DNA of 64,000 bases from Acidimicrobiales bacterium (GTDB lineage: Bacteria; Actinomycetota; Acidimicrobiia; Acidimicrobiales; Aldehydirespiratoraceae), in the NCBI GenBank assembly GCA_029247365.1, contig JAQWLJ010000073.1, positions 1 to 64,000 of the forward strand, given 5' to 3'. The translations under genes were made by a program, and so were the position numbers. Position 1 is the stretch's first letter. The number at the start of each line of letters is the position of its first letter. This document shows, one piece after another, positions 60,415-64,000 of the stretch. Below the pieces are notes generated by a model. It was given only the letters and a program-made list of their open reading frames with translations, was not told the origin of the DNA and did no database searches.

Positions 60415-61647
60415 CTAGGGGAGATCACCGGTGAGCGTGCAGGTGCCAACCTTGCCACCACCGAGGTCGAACGTCAGCTCGTCGCCGGTTGCGCCGCCGA
60501 AACGGGGGATGCGAACGTCGCTATCGGGGTCGACCGCGATCGTCGTGCGCTGGGTAAGAACCTCGTATTCCTCGCCACCGTCGGCGATGAGCTGGACCCG
60601 CACTGCGTCGGCAAAACCGGAACCGCCCTCCGGTAAGTCGACCTGCCCCGCCGGGATATCGAGTGCCAACAACAGCGCCGTCGGTCCGGCACAACCGATC
60701 GCCGGCTCACGCCCGACAGGGTCGACACACGGCCCGTGGGTGACCGTGTCGAGCGGCCGCAGTCCGGAGGTGACAACGCTCGCCCGCAGACAGACCGTGT
60801 CCGCGAAATTGGTTGGCCCGACGATAACGATGTGACCTGCGCCCGCGTACTGGAACAGCGACGCCACGAGCGCGCCCGGAGGGTACGGGTAGGCAGCGAA
60901 CGGCGCTGTCGTGACCCGATCGTTGACGGGACCCACTCCCGCCAGGACCGCAACGGTGTCGGTGATCCCCGCCGTTAGCGCCGGCTGCGCCGCGGGCGGG
61001 CCGCCCTCGAGAGCGGCCTCGGTCGCTGGTTGGTCAGTTGCTTCGAACTGGAGTGCACCTCGCTCCCGCTGCGCTTCGATACCGAACTCCTGGTAGGCCC
61101 ACCAGCCACTAGCCATCAAGGCGCTGATGATGACGACGCCCACCACGCCGTTGACGAGCCGTTGGCGCCGCCCGAGCACGAGGTTCGTTTCGACCTGTCG
61201 CTCGTCGAGTCGTTCTTGCAGCGTGAGCGGGCCGAAGGCCTCGGACCGGGCGCCGCCCGCGATCAGATCGCGCCAGCGCTCCTGGTTGCCGGGGGGCATC
61301 GCGACCAGATGCGTCTCGAACAGTTCGGCGACGCCCTCGGAAAACAAGAGCAACAGGCCGTTGCTTCGCACATGCTCGACCGGGTCTGCGAGGTCGTGTT
61401 CGAGTTCGCGCTCACCGGCAAGTGCGTCGAAGAAGCCCCGAGCAGCTGCGTCGGCTTCCGCAGCCGTGTACGCCATACCCTTGGCCCCAACCGGTAATTG
61501 GACCGGGCCGTCTCCAGCACGCAGGAACCCCGTGGTCACGAGGAAGCTGTCCGGCTGGATCTCCTCCTCTGTGGGCGGAGGCAATTCCTCGGGCAGATCT
61601 GCAACGCCCTCGTCGGGCACAGTCGGGTCGGGCAGGTCGTCGCTCAC
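60415..61647 (-). CDS. Hypothetical single-pass membrane protein
   Basis: 410 residues. The cytoplasmic part (1-165) starts acidic and Pro-rich, then is helical with a repeated ARGFFDAL/LFSEGVAEL pattern. A transmembrane helix (about 166-184, NGVVGVVIISALMASGWWAY) leads to an external domain (185-410) of Ala/Gly/Pro-rich linker and beta-strands with three or four Cys (VCLRASVV, GPCVDPVG, GCAGPTALL, GTCTLTG) that may form disulfides. No family recognised. Co-directional with and 8 nt from SRAP; TAGTCT lies 9 nt before its GTG. Confidence 0.72.
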   Translation of the reverse strand: MSDDLPDPTVPDEGVADLPEELPPPTEEEIQPDSFLVTTGFLRAGDGPVQLPVGAKGMAYTAAEADAAARGFFDALAGERELEHDLADPVEHVRSNGLLLLFSEGVAELFETHLVAMPPGNQERWRDLIAGGARSEAFGPLTLQERLDERQVETNLVLGRRQRLVNGVVGVVIISALMASGWWAYQEFGIEAQRERGALQFEATDQPATEAALEGGPPAAQPALTAGITDTVAVLAGVGPVNDRVTTAPFAAYPYPPGALVASLFQYAGAGHIVIVGPTNFADTVCLRASVVTSGLRPLDTVTHGPCVDPVGREPAIGCAGPTALLLALDIPAGQVDLPEGGSGFADAVRVQLIADGGEEYEVLTQRTTIAVDPDSDVRIPRFGGATGDELTFDLGGGKVGTCTLTGDLP

Positions 61648-61719
61648 GTCCTGCGGAGACTACGCCTCTGGTCGACGACGCTGGTGGCGCCTGCGCCGGG
61701 TTCTGCGAGACTCTCTGAC

Positions 61720-63780
61720 GTGACCGACCTCGAACTCGTCTTGGCATCCGGCTCACCCCGCCGCCAAGAGCTTCTGTCTCGGCTCGACGTGTACCCGCTC
61801 GTGGAGCCCGCCGATATCGACGAGACACCAGCGCCGGGTGAGCAAGCCGACGCCTACGTAGAGCGTCTCGCCCGAGAAAAGGCTGCTGCCTCAGCGCGAC
61901 CGGGCCGCGTTGTTCTTGCAGCAGACACGTCGGTCGTCCTCGATGGTGTCATCCTCGGCAAGCCGACCGACCCCGCTGACGCGGCAGCGATGCTCCGGTC
62001 CCTCGCAAACCGCCGACACGACGTGATGACCGGTGTCGCCGTAGCCGTCACGCAAGCCGATGGAACGACGATGGTCCATTCCGCAGTCGAAACGGCTGCT
62101 GTTGAGATCGGCGAGTTAAGCGATGAGCGCATCGGTTGGTACGCGGCGAGCGGCGAACCAGACGACAAGGCCGGTGCATACGGGCTTCAGGGCGCCGCAG
62201 GGATCTTTGCCGACCGAGTCAACGGCAGCGTCACAAACGTCATCGGTCTTCCCCTCCCCCTCGTCGACGAGCTCTTCGCCCGCCACGGGCTCGATCTACT
62301 GGCCTTTCGTAGCGCTCCACCGCTCGACCCGGTGCGTGCAATAGCCGAACTCGCGCTTGACCACGTCACCAACCCCCCGCGAAACGATGACCGGGTCGTC
62401 GACTGGGGATCGCCCGAAGATTTGCTGGCCGACCTGGCAGCAACCATCGGTACCGGATTCGCCACCGAGGAGCCGGCAGCGGCCGCCGGCGACCTCGTTA
62501 ACGCGGCCGAGCGGGTGATCGCCCGGTCGGTCCACACCAACCACCCTCGCTTCGTCAACCAGAATTATGCAGGAGCCGACCCGCTTGCCGTTGTGGGCGA
62601 CTGGTTGGGGGCCGCCCTCAACACCGCCCACACGACGTTCGAGATCGCTCCCGTCTTCATGCTCATGGAGCGGGCGTTGCTCGACAAGATGGCCCGACTC
62701 GTTGGATGGGACCCCGATCCGAAACAGCCAGCCGGACTCCTGTGCGCAGGCGGGTCGATCGCCGGTATGCACGGTCTGCAACTTGCGCGGGCGGCCCGTG
62801 ACCCTGCGTCGATCAATCGTGGTCACGACGGGACACCATTGCGGCTGCTGGTGAGTACGTCTGCTCACTACTCCACCGCCAAGCTCGCTGCGGTCATGGG
62901 CTTCGGCCGCGACGCCGTCGAGGCGATCGCGACCACGCCGGATGGAGCGATGGACATGGACGCTCTCGATGCCGCACTCGGTGACGGTCCCGAGGTGTTG
63001 GCGATCGTCGCCACCGCCGGAACGACGGTGACGGGCGCCTTCGACCCACTCGATGAGATTGCGGCTCGGTGTTCCGAGCACGGCATCTGGATGCACGTCG
63101 ACGGTGCATTCGGATGCGCTGCGTTGTTCTCGGAACGGCAACGGTGGCGCTGCCGGGGCATCGACAGGGCCGACTCTGTTGCGTGGAACCTCCACAAGAT
63201 TGGCGGCGTCACGCAGCAGTGCTCGGTGCTCCTGACCAAGGACGCAAGCCGGCTGGATCCGACGTTCGCGTCGGGTGCTGATTACCTGTTCCAGGCCGAC
63301 AAGCTCTTTGGCGAGTACGACACGGGCGACCAGAACATCCACTGCGGCCGTCGTAACGACGTTCTCAAGACATGGTTGATGTGGAAGGGTCGGGGCGACG
63401 CAGGGATGGCGCACCGAGTCGATCATGCGGTTGCGCTCGCTGATCATGTTCGGGCCCGGGTCACCGAGCGAGATGATCTCGCCCCCATCGTTGCGGGTGA
63501 CTTCGTGACGTCGACGTGCCTGTGGGTGCCCCCGCAGATGCGCCCGCTCAACCTGGGTTCACTCAGCGCCGAGGAGCACGCAGCGCTCCACGCCATTGCG
63601 CCCGCAGCGAAGGCCCGGATGCAGGCAGAGGGATCAGCGCTGATCGGTTATCAGCCAGTCCACGGCATCAACTGCTTCCGATTGATCTTCATGAATCCCG
63701 AAGTGTCGTTCAACGACGCCGACCGCATGCTTGATCTGATCGCCGAGCACAGCGAGGCGGCTTGGCGCCTCGCCCAATGA
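61720..63780 (+). CDS. Maf nucleotide pyrophosphatase fused to PLP-dependent group II decarboxylase
   Basis: 686 residues in one uninterrupted frame. Residues 3-190 are a full Maf domain: LASGSPRRQELL, AADTSVVLDGVILGKP, DDKAGAYGLQG and NGSVTNVIGLPLPLVDELF; Maf enzymes hydrolyse non-canonical or modified NTPs. Residues about 210-680 are a group II PLP decarboxylase (glutamate/cysteine-sulfinate/aspartate type): HPRFVNQNYAG, NTAHTTFEIAPVFMLME, GGSIAGMHGLQLAR, HVDGAFG and the Schiff-base Lys493 in WNLHKIGG. No internal start with a ribosome site was found between the domains. GTG start with GAGACT 7 nt upstream. Confidence 0.85.
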   Translation: MTDLELVLASGSPRRQELLSRLDVYPLVEPADIDETPAPGEQADAYVERLAREKAAASARPGRVVLAADTSVVLDGVILGKPTDPADAAAMLRSLANRRHDVMTGVAVAVTQADGTTMVHSAVETAAVEIGELSDERIGWYAASGEPDDKAGAYGLQGAAGIFADRVNGSVTNVIGLPLPLVDELFARHGLDLLAFRSAPPLDPVRAIAELALDHVTNPPRNDDRVVDWGSPEDLLADLAATIGTGFATEEPAAAAGDLVNAAERVIARSVHTNHPRFVNQNYAGADPLAVVGDWLGAALNTAHTTFEIAPVFMLMERALLDKMARLVGWDPDPKQPAGLLCAGGSIAGMHGLQLARAARDPASINRGHDGTPLRLLVSTSAHYSTAKLAAVMGFGRDAVEAIATTPDGAMDMDALDAALGDGPEVLAIVATAGTTVTGAFDPLDEIAARCSEHGIWMHVDGAFGCAALFSERQRWRCRGIDRADSVAWNLHKIGGVTQQCSVLLTKDASRLDPTFASGADYLFQADKLFGEYDTGDQNIHCGRRNDVLKTWLMWKGRGDAGMAHRVDHAVALADHVRARVTERDDLAPIVAGDFVTSTCLWVPPQMRPLNLGSLSAEEHAALHAIAPAAKARMQAEGSALIGYQPVHGINCFRLIFMNPEVSFNDADRMLDLIAEHSEAAWRLAQ

Positions 63781-63789
63781 TCCTGTCTC

Positions 63790-63795
63790 TAGCCT
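63790..63795 (+). promoter_or_regulatory. -10 hexamer TAGCCT of the dus gene (leaderless)
   Basis: TAGCCT, then GGATCGC, then the GTG at 63803; no ribosome-binding site. Confidence 0.5.
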
Positions 63796-63802
63796 GGATC
63801 GC

Positions 63803-64000
63803 GTGACTGATCTGGTCGACGCTCCGCTGCCGGCTCCCGAGCCGGAACCGCCCGCACGCCGCGGCGAGTTCAACGCGGTCCGGATTGGCCAGATGGAGGT
63901 GTGGCCACCGGTTGTTCTGGCGCCGATGGCCGGTGTCACGAACGCACCGTTCCGCACGCTGTGCCGCCGCTACGGCGCTGGCTTGTATGTGAACCAGATG
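63803..64000 (+). CDS. tRNA-dihydrouridine synthase (5' part, runs off the window)
   Basis: 66 codons are visible. After a Pro-rich lead (LVDAPLPAPEPEPPARRGEF) the FMN-binding start of the Dus family is clear: PPVVLAPMAGVTNAPFRTLCRRYGAGL. Dus enzymes reduce uridines in tRNA D-loops with NADPH and FMN; this form resembles DusB. The C-terminal catalytic Cys region lies outside. GTG start 7 nt after TAGCCT. Confidence 0.9.
   Translation, partial: MTDLVDAPLPAPEPEPPARRGEFNAVRIGQMEVWPPVVLAPMAGVTNAPFRTLCRRYGAGLYVNQM

Noticed and set aside
1-64000. CRISPR array, insertion sequence, prophage or toxin-antitoxin module
   Set aside because: No regularly spaced repeats, transposase, integrase or short paired ORFs of known families were seen; composition looks even throughout.

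Overview
The window is a dense, high-GC stretch of an actinobacterial chromosome. Several features point to the class Acidimicrobiia (Ilumatobacter-like lineages): the secG-tpiA-pgk-gap-yvcK-rapZ order next to uvrC/uvrA/uvrB/coaE/rpsA, a polA-PdtaR pair, a mycothione reductase, and a gcvH-FHA(GarA)-MerR-DUF151-MerR cluster like the one in mycobacteria. Both tRNA genes lack an encoded CCA. Many genes have no Shine-Dalgarno sequence; a TANNNT -10 hexamer sits 6-8 nt before the start codon instead, the signature of leaderless mRNAs. The taxonomic call is inference from gene content and order, not from a database search.

Layout. 1-1209: the last codons of an unidentified gene, a strong hairpin, a doubtful small ORF, tRNA-Leu(AAG) and non-coding DNA. 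1210-6944 (minus): one compact, translationally coupled run of methyltransferase, rapZ, yvcK, gap, pgk, tpiA and secG. 6993-17658 (minus): a membrane-anchored beta-propeller, uvrC, uvrA with a perfect LexA box, uvrB, coaE and rpsA. 17748-24651: an MttB-family methyltransferase, a SAM methyltransferase, polA, an ANTAR response regulator, a coiled-coil protein, a DUF3105 lipoprotein and an SRPBCC protein. 25015-26363 (minus): a membrane protein, a nitroreductase and tRNA-Leu(CAA). 26536-30847 (plus): the type II fatty acid synthase operon fabD-fabH-fabG-acpP-fabF, facing fabZ, hupB and a truncated globin.

32302-37165: a decayed GHMP-kinase remnant, an enoyl-CoA hydratase/thiolase/OB-fold operon, a lipocalin-like protein and a CPBP protease. 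37210-41580: a tandem glycine riboswitch controlling gcvP, then a luciferase-like oxidoreductase behind a palindromic operator. 41591-53070: VOC, CitE-like lyase, MaoC hydratase, molybdopterin oxidoreductase, lipoprotein, mycothione reductase, SDR, acyl-CoA synthetase, glpD and aroC. 53078-57842 (minus): one run from gcvH at the head to gcvT at the tail, with GarA-like FHA, two MerR regulators, hpt, DUF151 nuclease and a small nuclease-like protein between. 58628-64000: phosphatidyltransferase, HIT hydrolase, SRAP protein, an unknown membrane protein, a Maf-decarboxylase fusion and the start of a dus gene.

How it works together. Most of the window is housekeeping: lower glycolysis, nucleotide excision repair, fatty acid synthesis, glycine cleavage, chorismate and CoA synthesis. 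I found no CRISPR array, phage, insertion sequence or toxin-antitoxin pair, and no obviously new multi-gene system. The most unusual items are a Maf/PLP-decarboxylase fusion, a FabD carrying a lysine-free biotinyl-like domain, a tRNA-Leu with an AAG anticodon, a GarA homologue with a zinc ribbon, a GHMP-kinase pseudogene, and a uniform leaderless promoter architecture in which three divergent gene pairs share one overlapping -10 element.
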